DNA of 64,000 nt from Paenibacillus camelliae (lineage in GTDB: Bacteria > Bacillota > Bacilli > Paenibacillales > Paenibacillaceae), in NCBI RefSeq assembly GCF_023715345.1, contig NZ_JAMBNY010000018.1, positions 1 through 64,000 on the forward strand, read 5' to 3'. Position 1 is the first letter of the stretch; each line of letters opens with the position of its first letter. A program made the position numbers and the translations under genes. Below are positions 8,299 to 17,969 of the stretch, in pieces. The notes beneath the pieces are model-generated. The model did no database searches and was not told where the DNA came from. It saw only the letters and a list, made by a program, of their open reading frames with translations.

Positions 8299-9963
8299 TT
8301 ATTTTGAACGATAAATTCTCGCTTCATACGGTGCTAGCGTCATATGCTGTTCATATGAAGCTGATGTATGAATACTGCTTAGCACTAATTCAAAGCGATA
8401 GCTGTTTAACTCCTCAGGTAATGTAATCTGTGCTTCTTGACCAAACATATTTACTATAATCACAGCTTTTTCGCCATTCCATTCGCGTGTATAGGCGTAA
8501 ACCTGCTCATCTTCAGGCAGGATCAAATCGTATTTTCCATAAATGAGCAGCTCGTCAGCTTTACGCAGCTTAATCATCTTTTTGTAATAGTTTAGAATCG
8601 AGCTCTCATCCTGCTGGGCAGCAGCAACGTTAATCGTCTTATAGTTTGGATTTATCTTGAGCCAAGGTGAACCTGTTGTAAAGCCTGCACCCTCCTCAGC
8701 ACTCCACTGCATCGGTGTACGAGAGTTATCTCGACCATTGATCCAGATTGGTGCCATTAGTTCCTCATGCGTCTTTCCGTTAGCTAATCCAATTCGATAC
8801 GCATTTTTTGCAGATACATCGTCGTAATCTTCTATGGAATCAAACTTCGTATTCGTCATACCTATTTCTTGACCTTGATAAATAAACGGTGTCCCCTGCA
8901 TGAAGAAGAATAATGTAGCTAGTGCTTTTGATGACTCTAACCAATAATTTTTGTCATCCCCCCATACGGATACAGAACGTGGTAAGTCATGGTTTTCAAG
9001 AAATAAAGCATTCCAACCTGTACCCTCTAATGCATGTTGCCAGCGAGTGTACACTTTTTTTAGAGTTAATAAATCCAGTTTTCCATCAGTATCTTGGCCC
9101 CAGAGCCCATTTGCTTCAAACTGAAAGATCATATTAAATTTTCCGTTTTTCTCACCGACCCACTCATCAGCATCTGCAGTGGTTACTCCATTCGCTTCAC
9201 CAACTGTCATAATATCATACTTGGCAAATGTCTCACGATGAAGCTCTTCCAAAAATGTCTGAATACCAGGCTGGTTAAGATGATATGGGAAGGACGATAC
9301 GTAGTCTAAGCCATCTGGGTTCGGTAAATCTGGGAATCCAGGTGCCTTTTTAATATGCGAAATGGCATCGACACGATAGCCATCAACACCTTTATCAAGC
9401 CACCAATTAACAGTTTCATACAGTTCCTTGCGCACAACAGGATTTTCCCAGTTAAGATCAGGCTGCTTGGAAGAAAAAATATGCATGAAGTATTGATCCG
9501 TTAATTCATCATACTTCCAAGCTGAGCCATGAAAAATACTTTCCCAGTTATTTGGTTCCTTACCGTCTTTACCATCTCTCCAGATATAATAGTCACGATA
9601 CGGGTTATCCTTGCTTTTTCTTGACTCAATAAACCAAGGGTGCTCGTCGGATGTGTGATTAATAACAAGATCTAATGTCAACTTCATACCACGTGCATGC
9701 ACTTGCTCTAGCAATTCGTCGAAATCAGCCATTGTACCGAAATCATCCATAATGTCTTTATAATCAGAAATATCATAGCCATTATCATCGTTAGGCGACT
9801 TATACATTGGACAAATCCAAATGACATCTATTCCTAAATCCTTGAGATAATCGAGTTTTGTAATAATCCCTCTTATATCACCAATACCATCACCATTTGT
9901 ATCAGCAAAGCTGCGGGGATATATTTGATATGCGACTGCTTCTTTCCACCACGTTTTTTTCAT
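8299..9963 (-). CDS. malL: GH13 alpha-glucosidase (oligo-1,6-glucosidase-like)
   Basis: A 554-residue cytoplasmic GH13 enzyme hydrolysing short alpha-glucosides. The catalytic residues are Asp199 (GYRVDAIS), Glu256 (TVGEANG) and Asp326 (LENHDLPR). The start at 9963 (MKKTWWKEAV) is chosen because GAGGT lies just upstream; a more distal in-frame start at 9993 adds ten unlike residues. The residue after the nucleophile is Ala rather than the Val typical of 1,6-specific enzymes, which in this subfamily points to alpha-1,4 preference (maltase-like), so the malL name is tentative. It is the last gene of a transporter-regulator-glucosidase cluster. Confidence 0.9.
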   Translation of the reverse strand: MKKTWWKEAVAYQIYPRSFADTNGDGIGDIRGIITKLDYLKDLGIDVIWICPMYKSPNDDNGYDISDYKDIMDDFGTMADFDELLEQVHARGMKLTLDLVINHTSDEHPWFIESRKSKDNPYRDYYIWRDGKDGKEPNNWESIFHGSAWKYDELTDQYFMHIFSSKQPDLNWENPVVRKELYETVNWWLDKGVDGYRVDAISHIKKAPGFPDLPNPDGLDYVSSFPYHLNQPGIQTFLEELHRETFAKYDIMTVGEANGVTTADADEWVGEKNGKFNMIFQFEANGLWGQDTDGKLDLLTLKKVYTRWQHALEGTGWNALFLENHDLPRSVSVWGDDKNYWLESSKALATLFFFMQGTPFIYQGQEIGMTNTKFDSIEDYDDVSAKNAYRIGLANGKTHEELMAPIWINGRDNSRTPMQWSAEEGAGFTTGSPWLKINPNYKTINVAAAQQDESSILNYYKKMIKLRKADELLIYGKYDLILPEDEQVYAYTREWNGEKAVIIVNMFGQEAQITLPEELNSYRFELVLSSIHTSASYEQHMTLAPYEARIYRSK

Positions 9964-10038
9964 TTTATTGACCTCACTTTTATATATAATCAACTAAAAA
10001 ATACTGTAGTTAATCCAGCACAATGTTTCCTGTTAACA

Positions 10039-11037
10039 TTAGGTTGACTTTCTAATGACTAATTTAAACGGTAATGTATAGATTTTATCCTCAACCTCAA
10101 CCTCATTACCTTCCAAACGATTAATAATTAGGTCCATTGCTTGATATCCGATATCACTTACAGGCTGCTTAATCGTTGTCAGTTCTGGCATTAGCATTTC
10201 TGCCAATGGCTGATCGTCAAAGCCTATGACCGCAAGTTCCTCTGGAATACGTAATCCTACTTTTCGCGCTTCCATTATAATTCCTGCAGCAACCTCATCA
10301 CTACCTGTAAAGATAGCATCGGGTCTATCTTGCATATTGTATATTTGGTGCAATACCTTTCTTCCATCTTCAATCGTATGTCGCTTTATAAAAAGCCAAC
10401 TCGGATTAATCTCGATATCAGCCTCAGCTAATGCTTTCTCATACCCATGATTTCGATCCTTATATTTCCCAGAATCATTAAATAATCCACCCGTGCAATA
10501 CGCTATTTTTCGATATCCTTGCTGCACTAAGTGCTTCACACCTTCGTATGATGCGGTAAATTGATCAACCTTTACTATTGGTACAAAAGGCTCTGGTAAA
10601 TACTCATTACACAGCACAATAGGTCCAAATTTCAAATATTTCTTTATTGTATCCCAATCATTTTCATAGGCGGTCATAATAACTCCATCTACTTGCTTAC
10701 GCTTCAATAAATTAAGGAAATCTACTTCCCGCTTACTATCCTCATTACTTTGGAAAATCACCGTCTGATATCCTCTTCTATACCCTTCTTTTTCTATTGA
10801 TTCCACCAGGTATGAAAAAAAAGGATTTACAATTCTTGGGACAATAACTCCAATTATTTTTCCGGCCAATCCCCTTAATTTTTGAGCAGAAACGTTAGGT
10901 GTGTATCCAATTTCTTTCATCACTTTTATTACTCGTTCTCTTTTTTCAGGGGCAATATGTGGATAGTTATTAATCACTCTAGATACTGTTGATTTGGAAA
11001 CACCTGATAACCGAACAACATCGTTAATATTAGGCAT
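10039..11037 (-). CDS. LacI-family transcriptional regulator
   Basis: 332 residues: an N-terminal LacI helix-turn-helix (NINDVVRLSGVSKSTVSRVINN) and hinge, then a periplasmic-binding-protein-like sugar-sensing domain (IIGVIVPRIVNPFFS, DGVIMTAYEN, AIFTGSDEVAAGI, VIGFDDQPLAEM). The ATG at 11037 is favoured by GGAGTG seven bases before it. It lies between the sugar transporter and the alpha-glucosidase on the same strand, so it most likely senses the imported alpha-glucoside and acts at the paired palindromes upstream of the transporter gene. Confidence 0.92.
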   Translation of the reverse strand: MPNINDVVRLSGVSKSTVSRVINNYPHIAPEKRERVIKVMKEIGYTPNVSAQKLRGLAGKIIGVIVPRIVNPFFSYLVESIEKEGYRRGYQTVIFQSNEDSKREVDFLNLLKRKQVDGVIMTAYENDWDTIKKYLKFGPIVLCNEYLPEPFVPIVKVDQFTASYEGVKHLVQQGYRKIAYCTGGLFNDSGKYKDRNHGYEKALAEADIEINPSWLFIKRHTIEDGRKVLHQIYNMQDRPDAIFTGSDEVAAGIIMEARKVGLRIPEELAVIGFDDQPLAEMLMPELTTIKQPVSDIGYQAMDLIINRLEGNEVEVEDKIYTLPFKLVIRKST

Positions 11038-11195
11038 ATCTTTCACTCCATACTACATCTTTTTAGTGAACTCATATTGATATATCCAAAAAGTATAAAA
11101 AGAAACATCAGGCATGAATGTCAATGACGCATCTTACTAGTGATTGAGCCTATAATGTGCAATGAAATTACGCATACGTATTGATCAATTGATTA

Positions 11196-12551
11196 TTATC
11201 GTATATACGTCTCTTTAACAACTGATACGGATAATGCTCCAAGCACAAGTAAAACACCTGATACTAAAAGCATCGCTGGCATTGAAGAGCCTAACAATGG
11301 GAACAATGCAAAGCTTGCACAGGAAGCAATAATTTGTGGAATACAAATACTACTGTTAAACAAACCTAAATACGTACCCATATTTTCACCTGACAAGGCA
11401 TTCGTTAGCATTGTGAATGGGAACATCATCATACTTGCCCATGCAATCCCTATACAGAAGAATGAAACAAGCAATAGATTTTGGCTTTCTACAAAGAATA
11501 TAGAACCAAATCCAATTGCACCAATTAATAAACTTATGGCATACCAAGGTTTATGATGATTATTTGAAATACGCGATAACACAAGGGACCAAATTACCGC
11601 TGCAATAGCTTGTACTGCAGAAAGAATACCGAACCAGTTCCCTGCTGTTTGGTACTCTGCACTAGCTGCATTAGTCGTACTCCAAACATTATCTGCAATT
11701 GCACCTGTACCATACGTCCACAGATATTGAAAACCCATCCAACAGAATAATTGAACTAATGAGATGGTCCAGAAGATTTTCGGTGCTTTACGAAGTAAAG
11801 CAAACATGCTTACTTTCTCTTTCTTCGCATTAAGCTTAATTCCATGGTAGGCAGCATATTCAGCAGGCGAATATTCTTTAACCTTAAGCACTGTAAATAA
11901 GCAACAAATTACTAAAATAACGGCACCAACATAGAAAGACACAACAACCGATCTTGGTACAACTCCCTCTGGTGCTGTGTTAGAGACGCCTAATAACGTA
12001 AGCACAAAGGGAAAGATACTTGCTAATACAGCACCACTATTAGAAAGAAAGCTCTGTATGGAATAAGCAAAGCCCTTTTGCTCCTCATTTACCATATCAC
12101 CAACCATCATTTTAAACGGTTGCATTGCTACATTAGAAGCCACATCCATAAACAAAATCGTTACAGATGCAAAGGTTAACGCAACGACTGCAGTAAAACC
12201 AAAACTACCTGAATTAGGTAGTAAGCACATGACGATAACGGCGACTAAAGCACCAACAATTAAATAAGGAACGCGTCTTCCTAGTTTAGGTATCCATGTT
12301 CGATCGGAAAGATAACCTACAATGGGTTGGACAATTAAGCCCGCTAGTGGGGGCAAAATAAAGAAAAATCCTAAGGAATTGGGATCAGCACCAATGGTCT
12401 GAAAGATACGACCCATGTTCGAGCTTTGCAAAGCAAAAGCCATTTGGACACCTAAAAATCCAAAGCTAATCATCCAAATGATACTGATTGGAAGCTTAGG
12501 TAATTGTCTCATCGTGTTAGTACTACTTACTTGATCAGATTGAGTTGCCAT
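11196..12551 (-). CDS. MFS sugar transporter (SLC45/GPH-like)
   Basis: A 451-residue membrane protein with about 12 hydrophobic segments. The loop-2 motif GYLSDRTWIPKLGRRVPYL is characteristic of the SLC45/GPH-like sugar:cation symporters, which carry maltose- or sucrose-type disaccharides. It is the first gene of a cluster with a LacI regulator and an alpha-glucosidase, which fits uptake of an alpha-glucoside. GGAGGA precedes the ATG. A perfect operator-like palindrome lies 76 bases upstream. Confidence 0.82.
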   Translation of the reverse strand: MATQSDQVSSTNTMRQLPKLPISIIWMISFGFLGVQMAFALQSSNMGRIFQTIGADPNSLGFFFILPPLAGLIVQPIVGYLSDRTWIPKLGRRVPYLIVGALVAVIVMCLLPNSGSFGFTAVVALTFASVTILFMDVASNVAMQPFKMMVGDMVNEEQKGFAYSIQSFLSNSGAVLASIFPFVLTLLGVSNTAPEGVVPRSVVVSFYVGAVILVICCLFTVLKVKEYSPAEYAAYHGIKLNAKKEKVSMFALLRKAPKIFWTISLVQLFCWMGFQYLWTYGTGAIADNVWSTTNAASAEYQTAGNWFGILSAVQAIAAVIWSLVLSRISNNHHKPWYAISLLIGAIGFGSIFFVESQNLLLVSFFCIGIAWASMMMFPFTMLTNALSGENMGTYLGLFNSSICIPQIIASCASFALFPLLGSSMPAMLLVSGVLLVLGALSVSVVKETYIR

Positions 12552-12626
12552 TCTGAATCCTCCAATAATTTTTAATTAATTCTCTGAGCTGCAATATGAC
12601 TGAGAGGATTGTTTGTTTGAAAATAC

Positions 12627-12642
12627 TTGAAATCGATTTCAA
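12627..12642. promoter_or_regulatory. LacI-type operator, copy 1
   Basis: The perfect palindrome TTGAAATCGATTTCAA has the central CG typical of LacI-family operators and is 84 bases upstream of the transporter ATG. An identical copy lies at 12834. Confidence 0.8.
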
Positions 12643-12833
12643 CAGAATCAATAAATCAATCATCAACATTCGTTACTCTAGCTAATAAAGCAATAACGCT
12701 TACAATCTATTGCAAACAACATTAGTATACCTAAACTGTAGATAATTATAGTTCTTTTTCGAGTTTCTCACAATAATAAAATTAAAATGACACAAATTCG
12801 CAAATATCTATTTAATTTGGTTGTAATATTAAA

Positions 12834-12849
12834 TTGAAATCGATTTCAA
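12834..12849. promoter_or_regulatory. LacI-type operator, copy 2
   Basis: A second exact copy of TTGAAATCGATTTCAA, 207 bases from the first and 207 bases upstream of the GH120-like gene. Two identical sites allow DNA looping by a tetramer or independent control of each divergent gene. Confidence 0.8.
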
Positions 12850-13056
12850 AAATTACTCATCAAATACATGATAATTTTTCGTTCACTAAATAAATTTAAC
12901 TAATCTTCTTTACTTAGAATACGGTTCAGCTTAGTGAATGCAAGAGAGATTGTATCCATGTACGAATATTAACAAAATATAGTATGATTATAGTAATTTA
13001 TCATTAAGGTAAGCAATGGCTACCGCTTTAATACTATAGGATAAAGGAGAGTTTTT

Positions 13057-15081
13057 ATGGAATATCATGTATCCATACATGGGAATGATCAGGCACAAGG
13101 AACAGCTGATCAACCCTTTCGTACAATATCACGAGCTGCGGCTCTTGCCATAGCTGGTGATACGGTTATTGTTCATGCGGGAGTATACAGGGAATGGGTT
13201 AACCCGGCTAACGGAGGAACAGCTGATCATCGAATCATTTATCGCTCCGCAGGAGATGGGGAAGTCGTTATTACAGGAGCTGAACGAATTACCGACTGGA
13301 TATCTGAAGGAGACAATGTTTGGAGCACTGAGGTACCCAATTCGATGTTTTCCGTTCGTAATCCCTTTGAAGTAGAGTTGAGTGGAGACTGGCTATTTGA
13401 CGGAGCGTACTCGGTTCATCTCGGTGATGTTTATTTGGATCATAAATCTCTGTATGAGACCGATCGTCTCGAAAAGGTTCGCAATCCCGAAGTGTGGTCT
13501 GAAGCCAAGTATCCCCAGGACTCGCTATTACAATGGTATGCGGAAGTTGGCTCTGTAACAACGAAGATATGGGCTAACTTTGGAGGAAAAGATCCTCGTA
13601 AGGAAAATGTAGAAATCAATGTGCGTCCTTATTGTTTCTGGCCTGAAAAACCAGGGCTTAATTACATAACTGTAAGCGGATTCACACTTCGTCAAGCCTC
13701 TCCGCAATGGGCGCCACCTACAGACTACCAGGAAGGCCTAATCGGACCTCACTGGAGCAAGGGCTGGGTTATTGAAAATAATATAATTAGTGAATCCAAA
13801 TGTGTTGGGATCAGTCTAGGTACCGAGATCGGTACAGGTCACGCGAAGTCCAATGGGAAGCATAGTAAAGGCGGTACTCAACGCGAGCAGGAGGTTATTT
13901 TACGGGCGTTACGCTCAGGCTGGCATAAGGATAGCGTGGGCAGTCACATCGTTCGCGGCAATGTCATTCACGATTGTGAGCAGGCAGCTATTGTAGGTCA
14001 TATGGGGGCAGCCTTTAGCCAGATTTATCAGAACCGTATTTACAATATTCACCACAAGCGGCTTAGACACGGTGCCGAGGTGGCTGGGATCAAACTGCAT
14101 GCAGCACTAGATACACAAATTAATGAAAATATAATCTATAACTGCTACCGTGGACTTTGGCTTGACTGGCAGGCACAGGGTACTCGCATCAGCCGTAACG
14201 TATTTTTTGACAACCTTTCTGAAGACCTCTTCGTTGAGGTTTGCCATGGCCCGTATCTAGTTGATCACAATCTGTTCCTCTCCCCTATGAATTTTAGGAA
14301 TATGGCGCAGGGCGGAGCATTTGCACATAACTTGTTTGCTGGTAAATTTGTCGTTCGTTCGGAGATCACTCGAATTACACCGTATCACTTCCCTCACGAA
14401 ACGGCAATGGCCGGATACTCCAATATTACCGGAGGCGATGACAGATACTATAACAATATCTTTTTAGGGGATAATGAGGCTTATAAAGCGCCTGTTCCAA
14501 TAACCTTTTTTGAGCATCTTCCACTCAAGCCAAGGGATGAGGTTGGAGAGGACGGAAAGACCGTTATGGATGGCGTTCCGGACAATTCTATTTGCTATCT
14601 GCATAATGTGGGGCTGGGCGGATACGACAAGCATCCTAACTTTAAAGATAAGAAATGGTGGGAGTACACGAAAGAAGAGCTTGTCGAGCTGGGCGATGCC
14701 GCAAAGGATTTCTTTATAGGAAATGCTGTTCTTCCTGTAGCTATGGGTGGAAATGTATATCTTAACGATGCGGTACCAAGTAGTCATGAATCCAATGCGA
14801 GAATCTATACGCAGAAGGGCATAAACGTTGAGGTTGATTCTGCACAAGGTAAGGTAAACATTCAAATGAATGAGCCCGCACTGCTTGCGGGAGCCTCTTC
14901 ATTGGTGGTAACGACCGACCTGCTTGGCAAGACTTATCACGCCGATATGAAGTACGAGGAACCAGACAGTACTCCATACCGATTGGACTCCGACTTTTTC
15001 GGAACGAAGAGACCTGATGCAGATGTCACACCTGGTCCGTTTGAATTGAACGATAATGGTACGATTACTTTTGAATTTTAA
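13057..15081 (+). CDS. Right-handed beta-helix protein, GH120-like beta-xylosidase
   Basis: 674 residues without a signal peptide, so probably cytoplasmic. The N-terminus (YHVSIHGNDQAQGTADQPFR) is the start seen in DUF1565/GH120 beta-helix proteins. Helical coils follow with GNVIHDC, QNRIYNI, ENIIYNC, RNVFFDN. An Asp in GLWLDWQAQGT and a Glu in DLFVEVCHGP 24 residues later match the spacing of the GH120 nucleophile and acid/base of beta-xylosidases (23 in the characterised enzyme, from memory). GH120 acts on short xylo-oligosaccharides. It is divergent from the sugar transporter cluster and shares the two palindromic operators, so co-regulation is likely. Pectate-lyase-like activity is the alternative. 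Confidence 0.7.
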   Translation: MEYHVSIHGNDQAQGTADQPFRTISRAAALAIAGDTVIVHAGVYREWVNPANGGTADHRIIYRSAGDGEVVITGAERITDWISEGDNVWSTEVPNSMFSVRNPFEVELSGDWLFDGAYSVHLGDVYLDHKSLYETDRLEKVRNPEVWSEAKYPQDSLLQWYAEVGSVTTKIWANFGGKDPRKENVEINVRPYCFWPEKPGLNYITVSGFTLRQASPQWAPPTDYQEGLIGPHWSKGWVIENNIISESKCVGISLGTEIGTGHAKSNGKHSKGGTQREQEVILRALRSGWHKDSVGSHIVRGNVIHDCEQAAIVGHMGAAFSQIYQNRIYNIHHKRLRHGAEVAGIKLHAALDTQINENIIYNCYRGLWLDWQAQGTRISRNVFFDNLSEDLFVEVCHGPYLVDHNLFLSPMNFRNMAQGGAFAHNLFAGKFVVRSEITRITPYHFPHETAMAGYSNITGGDDRYYNNIFLGDNEAYKAPVPITFFEHLPLKPRDEVGEDGKTVMDGVPDNSICYLHNVGLGGYDKHPNFKDKKWWEYTKEELVELGDAAKDFFIGNAVLPVAMGGNVYLNDAVPSSHESNARIYTQKGINVEVDSAQGKVNIQMNEPALLAGASSLVVTTDLLGKTYHADMKYEEPDSTPYRLDSDFFGTKRPDADVTPGPFELNDNGTITFEF

Positions 15082-15206
15082 TTAAAATAATGGTTGAGAT
15101 CCAGTCCGAAACGCATTCCATCTAGCGTGAAGAAACGACAGGCCGAGCAGCTTTATCGTTTCTCTTAACTGACTTATGTTGGAGTTAATACTATTGTAAG
15201 CTCAAA

Positions 15207-15248
15207 ATAAAACATGCCCTGTCCGTTTGCGAACAGGGCATGTTTTAC
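15207..15248. terminator. Bidirectional terminator between convergent genes
   Basis: A perfect 14-bp stem, AAAACATGCCCTGT (15209-15222) with ACAGGGCATGTTTT (15233-15246), with A/T runs on both sides, between the GH120-like gene and the WYL regulator. Confidence 0.9.
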
Positions 15249-15289
15249 TTATGGTTGTTCACCTTATATCTGAAGAGCGAATTTCATGT

Positions 15290-16261
15290 TCAATTTGGTT
15301 TATCTTCATAGTGCTTGGCAATGCGATACGCCATTTCCTGTAACTGGTGCCTCAGCTCTTGTGGCTCACGTATATGAATGGCTGTGCCAAACGTAATCAG
15401 ATACTTAGGAAGATACTTATTCATGGTTTGGACATCAAGCAGAAAGGTTACCTCCCGATCGTTTCTCTCCGTCACATAGTGACGCAGATGCCAGTGTCCA
15501 CCAATCGTATTCAATATATCGGGCTCTCCCTCAATGCGGATAACCATTAGCGGTCCATCCGCCTCTAGTCCCTCTTCAGACTCGTCGCGGAAGTATTGGG
15601 ATGCAGAGAAAAACTCGGGTTTTTCGAAATGAAATTCAGTCATCTCTAAACGTTCGATTCGGTCTACTCGGAACGTCCGCATCGCCTTCGACCGTTGGCA
15701 ATGCGCGATAGCATACCACTGATTTCGGTTGTAAACTAGCCCATATGGATTAACTTCTCGTTCGTCGGCCTGCTCCGCATTCGCTTTACGATAGGCGATT
15801 CGAACCGTTTGTCCCTTATTAGCCGCTTCCTCCAGATCTCTAAGCAACGGAATGGTGAAAGAGGCGCGTACAGGAGAAATCACATCTAAACCACTCGTTT
15901 GACGGTACAAATTATGCCGTTGCTCTTCGTGCAGTCCAACCTCCACTTTCTTTAACGCTATTTTCAGTTCTTCCGTATACGGGTAACCAGCACCTTCTGC
16001 GAATTTCGATGCATCAACAAGTGCCTTTAACTCTACAGAGTCGAAGAACAATGGTGTCTCCTTGAAGCTTTCAAGAATGTGAATGCCTCCATCGTGACCT
16101 GATTCTGAGACAATCGGCACGCCGCTGGCACATAATGCGTCAATATATCGGTATACCGTTCGCACACTAATCTCCAAATTATCCGCGATTTGTGCGGCAG
16201 TAAGCTTCCTTCCGTATCTCAGCATCCAAAGCACAGACAGCATGTTGTCCCATTTAGCCAT
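15290..16261 (-). CDS. YafY-type HTH and WYL-domain transcriptional regulator
   Basis: 323 residues: an N-terminal winged helix (LTAAQIADNLEISVRTVYRYIDALCASG), a WYL domain (VNPYGLVYNRNQWYAIAHCQRS) and a C-terminal WCX-type extension. WYL domains bind small ligands or nucleic acids and often regulate stress or defence genes. The ATG at 16261 is preferred because AAGGTG precedes it; an earlier in-frame start at 16303 adds a poorly conserved leader. It lies 77 bases after the DJ-1/PfpI gene on the same strand, probably co-transcribed. The target is unknown. Confidence 0.88.
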   Translation of the reverse strand: MAKWDNMLSVLWMLRYGRKLTAAQIADNLEISVRTVYRYIDALCASGVPIVSESGHDGGIHILESFKETPLFFDSVELKALVDASKFAEGAGYPYTEELKIALKKVEVGLHEEQRHNLYRQTSGLDVISPVRASFTIPLLRDLEEAANKGQTVRIAYRKANAEQADEREVNPYGLVYNRNQWYAIAHCQRSKAMRTFRVDRIERLEMTEFHFEKPEFFSASQYFRDESEEGLEADGPLMVIRIEGEPDILNTIGGHWHLRHYVTERNDREVTFLLDVQTMNKYLPKYLITFGTAIHIREPQELRHQLQEMAYRIAKHYEDKPN

Positions 16262-16338
16262 AGAAGCACCTTCTCTCCACCCGAAAAAATATCCAATAAG
16301 CATTCCAGTTCTATATCATTATATACTTATTAATCTGC

Positions 16339-16974
16339 TTATCTGCTATTTATAGCATTCATTAATTCGAAGAAATATTTTGAATCGTACGTCTTGTAAA
16401 GATTGAACCACGCGTCTAATGTTTCTGCATCCAATACTTCCATTACCTTCAATACATGCATTGCAAATTCCAACGGGGCTATTCCAGTTGCCGTAATGAG
16501 ATTGCCATCCGTTACTGCTGGTTTATCCTGATAATAGTTTTCTCCATTGTATTGAGGACAAATCATTTTCATATATTCTAGATTGTTGCTTGTATGCGCT
16601 CTTGAATCTAGCAATCCCATCCTGGCCATTGCTACTGTTGCCCCACAGATGGCCGCAACAACCGTACCTTCTTCTAAAGCTGTGGCAAGTTTTTTTAATA
16701 TCGGTTCGTGAATTTCATCCATCCACGTATTTCCCCCTGGAAGAATGACAACATCATTGCTATCCAACATACACTCATCAACAGACATATTAGGAATTAC
16801 TTTCAATCCACCCATTGTAGTCACAGGTTGTTTATGAGCCCCTACTGTAACCAACGTTATAGGTGCCAAATCCTTCTTAAAATACCTACCCGAGTTTAGC
16901 TCCGCAATTAAATAGCCTACCTCCCAGTCTGACATCGTATCAAATACATAAAGATACACGTTCTTTGTATACAT
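16339..16974 (-). CDS. DJ-1/PfpI family protein
   Basis: 211 residues with the class I glutamine-amidotransferase-like fold: VYLYVFDTMSDWEVGYL at the start, VVILPGGNTW, and the nucleophile-elbow cysteine in AAICGATVAMA. This matches the YdeA/YoaZ branch, which includes chaperone/deglycase-type and stress proteins. The ATG at 16974 has AAAGGAG behind it. The WYL regulator follows. Confidence 0.85.
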   Translation of the reverse strand: MYTKNVYLYVFDTMSDWEVGYLIAELNSGRYFKKDLAPITLVTVGAHKQPVTTMGGLKVIPNMSVDECMLDSNDVVILPGGNTWMDEIHEPILKKLATALEEGTVVAAICGATVAMARMGLLDSRAHTSNNLEYMKMICPQYNGENYYQDKPAVTDGNLITATGIAPLEFAMHVLKVMEVLDAETLDAWFNLYKTYDSKYFFELMNAINSR

Positions 16975-17023
16975 AGCTTGCACTCCTTTTATCATTATTC
17001 CATCTCGTCGATATCTCTAATAT

Positions 17024-17064
17024 AAAAAAACTTCACTGACACTTTCCGTCAGTGAAGTTTTTAA
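17024..17064 (-). terminator. Hairpin terminator at the end of the HD-CYTH operon
   Basis: A near-perfect stem AAAAACTTCACTGAC / GTCAGTGAAGTTTTT (17026-17040 with 17048-17062). It lies about 210 bases after the CYTH stop and before the DJ-1 gene, with a T run on both strands. Confidence 0.75.
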
Positions 17065-17274
17065 GCTCGGTAAAATAAACGTATATATTTCTGCAGATTG
17101 TGCGGTTATTATACTTTGTTTTTAGTTTGCCTATTTATAGTATGGTTCTCCTTAACATGAGTAGGGCGAAATTATACGAAACTCTTACAGAAGCATCTTT
17201 GGTTCCCAATTAGTCTGAAATGAAATTATTAATTTTCTCGAATTCAAAGCACTAGTTCGTGAACAAATCTTGTG

Positions 17275-17901
17275 CTACTTTAAAGCTATAGAGACATTAT
17301 TATTTGAACTAATATACTCTACGAATCTTTTATATTTACTTTTTTTGTTTATATGATAATTAATCCCCAACCCTTTTAATTCACTTAATATATATTCACA
17401 CTCTAATTCAGAGTTGACTCCTTCAACCTCGAGCTCAAAAGATTCATTTCCCCCTGGAAAAAATGAATGATCTAATTCAAAAGTGTATTCATTAAACAGT
17501 CTTACTTTCAATCGTTCATTTTGTATATACCCTAAAAAACAAATTTCAGAAGAATCAATAATCATCTTCAAGTCGTGTTTTTTTTCAGCAATCGTTCCAA
17601 GTATCTCTGAAGGATTTGATTTAAAGTATTCGAATTCTTTATTAGATATTTGCCTTTCTATCTCCAAAGATGAAATAAAGCGACTCTCACTTTTTGATTT
17701 TATTTTTAGACAGAGTAACCATTGTCCATCTTCATTACGGATTCTCAATGTAATTCCAGCCTTATCCAACCTAAAATCAAGAGTGTCAAAATAGTAATTA
17801 GTCTGGCGTATTGGATTAGGACATTTTGGAGCATAATTAAGTATTTTAGTAAAGGAATCATGCTCAAGTAAAAGTTTTAATTCCTTTTCTGTAATTGCCA
17901 T
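17275..17901 (-). CDS. CYTH-domain protein (triphosphate tunnel metalloenzyme)
   Basis: 208 residues. The ExExK signature is EKELK at residues 5-9. The basic tunnel residues occur in LRIRNEDGQWLLCLKIK, the acidic pairs in SLEIERQI and SFELEVEG, and RFVEYI is near the end. CYTH proteins hydrolyse triphosphates (inorganic PPPi, ThTP, NTPs) or, in CyaB, make cAMP. It lies 68 bases after the HD phosphohydrolase on the same strand, so a joint nucleotide-related role is likely. The base composition is clearly AT-richer than in the neighbouring core genes. Confidence 0.85.
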   Translation of the reverse strand: MAITEKELKLLLEHDSFTKILNYAPKCPNPIRQTNYYFDTLDFRLDKAGITLRIRNEDGQWLLCLKIKSKSESRFISSLEIERQISNKEFEYFKSNPSEILGTIAEKKHDLKMIIDSSEICFLGYIQNERLKVRLFNEYTFELDHSFFPGGNESFELEVEGVNSELECEYILSELKGLGINYHINKKSKYKRFVEYISSNNNVSIALK

Positions 17902-17969
17902 GAAATCATCTCCCTTAGATTTTACAACTTAAACTCCATCTCACTTTCAAATACTAACTTTTTTTCACT

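Larger units (their letters stand above)
12552..13056. other. 505-bp divergent regulatory region
   Basis: An AT-rich intergenic stretch between the transporter (minus) and the GH120-like gene (plus). I see no coding potential. It carries two identical 16-bp palindromes, annotated separately, and must contain both promoters; candidate AT-rich -10 sequences are too many to choose among. Confidence 0.8.
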
